NCBI GenBank assembly: GCA_937902125.1
Contig: CALDIB010000054.1
Location: 1-15,213 of the forward strand
Length of the DNA stretch: 15,213 nt
Reading direction: 5' to 3'
From: an uncultured Treponema sp.
Lineage (GTDB): Bacteria; Spirochaetota; Spirochaetia; Treponematales; Treponemataceae
The translations under genes and the position numbers were made by a program. The notes under the pieces were generated by a model. It did not search any database. It was not told where the DNA came from and was given only the letters and a program-made list of their open reading frames with translations. Shown piece after piece: positions 15,095-15,213 of the stretch. Positions within the stretch are counted from its first letter, which is position 1. Every line of letters starts with the position of its first letter.

Positions 15095-15213
15095 CTTATC
15101 CTCCTAAAAAAAGCCGGCGAGGAAATGTCAATTTCCGAACAGGCTTTTTTTACGCCCGCGAAAGCGGGCAGTTGAATATGCGAGTTTCTGAAAGAAACTC
15201 GTCAAGTTGAAAG

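Larger units (their letters stand above)
14956..15213. repeat. Tandem direct repeat, 145-bp period, cut by the window edge
   Basis: Unit 1 is 14956-15100; unit 2 starts at 15101 and matches unit 1 base for base over the 113 bases available. Each unit contains four hairpins in order: AAAAAAAGCC/GGCTTTTTTT with an inner GGAAAT/ATTTCC stem; GCCCGC-GAAA-GCGGGC; CGAGTTTC-TGAAA-GAAACTCG; and AAGTTGAAAG/CTTTCAACTT with a 19-nt loop (the last complete only in unit 1). Each unit begins with CTCCT, which in unit 1 is the ribosome binding site of cmk. There may be more units beyond the edge. Confidence 0.9.

Noticed and set aside
14956..15213. CRISPR array
   Set aside because: The repeat unit is 145 bp and contiguous, with no short repeats separated by unique spacers and no cas genes.

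Overview
The window looks like a spirochaete chromosome, most likely Treponema or a close relative. The grounds are one very long secreted coiled-coil protein of a spirochaete type, a short spirochaete-style lipobox, TTG and GTG starts, tRNA genes without encoded CCA, and a cmk-rpsA operon that continues into a small AAA+ regulator, a membrane-anchored TPR protein and a lipoprotein. This assignment is inference from sequence style; there is no 16S rRNA gene or other marker to confirm it.

Layout. Positions 30-8219 (minus) hold one giant gene for a secreted protein of 2729 residues. It has tryptophan-rich coiled coils, a small membrane-like segment, a glycine/alanine-rich middle part and a C-terminal papain/C39-like cysteine peptidase-like domain with a plausible C2538/H2663/D2687 triad. 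Positions 8220-8398 are an AT-rich divergent promoter region. tRNA-Arg(TCT) and tRNA-Gly(CCC) follow on the plus strand. A 191-bp element comes next and ends in a second copy of the 3' end of tRNA-Gly. A minus-strand gene resembling DUF5718 ends inside that copy (8738-9598). Positions 9599-10009 have no gene but are densely structured: a short hairpin version of the same element, an intrinsic terminator, a 48-nt palindrome, and a second 186-bp element lying 3' of tRNA-Pro(TGG). tRNA-Pro itself is at 10010-10082 (minus).

Positions 10179-14948 (minus) form a compact five-gene operon transcribed cmk, rpsA, AAA+/Fis-type regulator, TPR membrane protein, lipoprotein. Gaps are short (14, 5, 29 and 24 bases with the starts chosen here). 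Upstream of cmk (14956-15213) lies a tandem direct repeat with a 145-bp period. Each unit carries four hairpins, one a terminator-like hairpin that abuts the cmk ribosome binding site.

The most notable structure is the tRNA-linked element. At two tRNA genes of different specificity, the tRNA is followed by about 60 nt of AT-rich DNA, then an inverted copy of part of that tRNA's own T-arm, then about 100 nt of GC-rich hairpin-forming sequence that is similar between the two sites, then a direct copy of that tRNA's T-arm and acceptor 3' strand. I do not recognise this as a described family. The second most notable structure is the repeat/attenuator-like leader of the cmk-rpsA operon.
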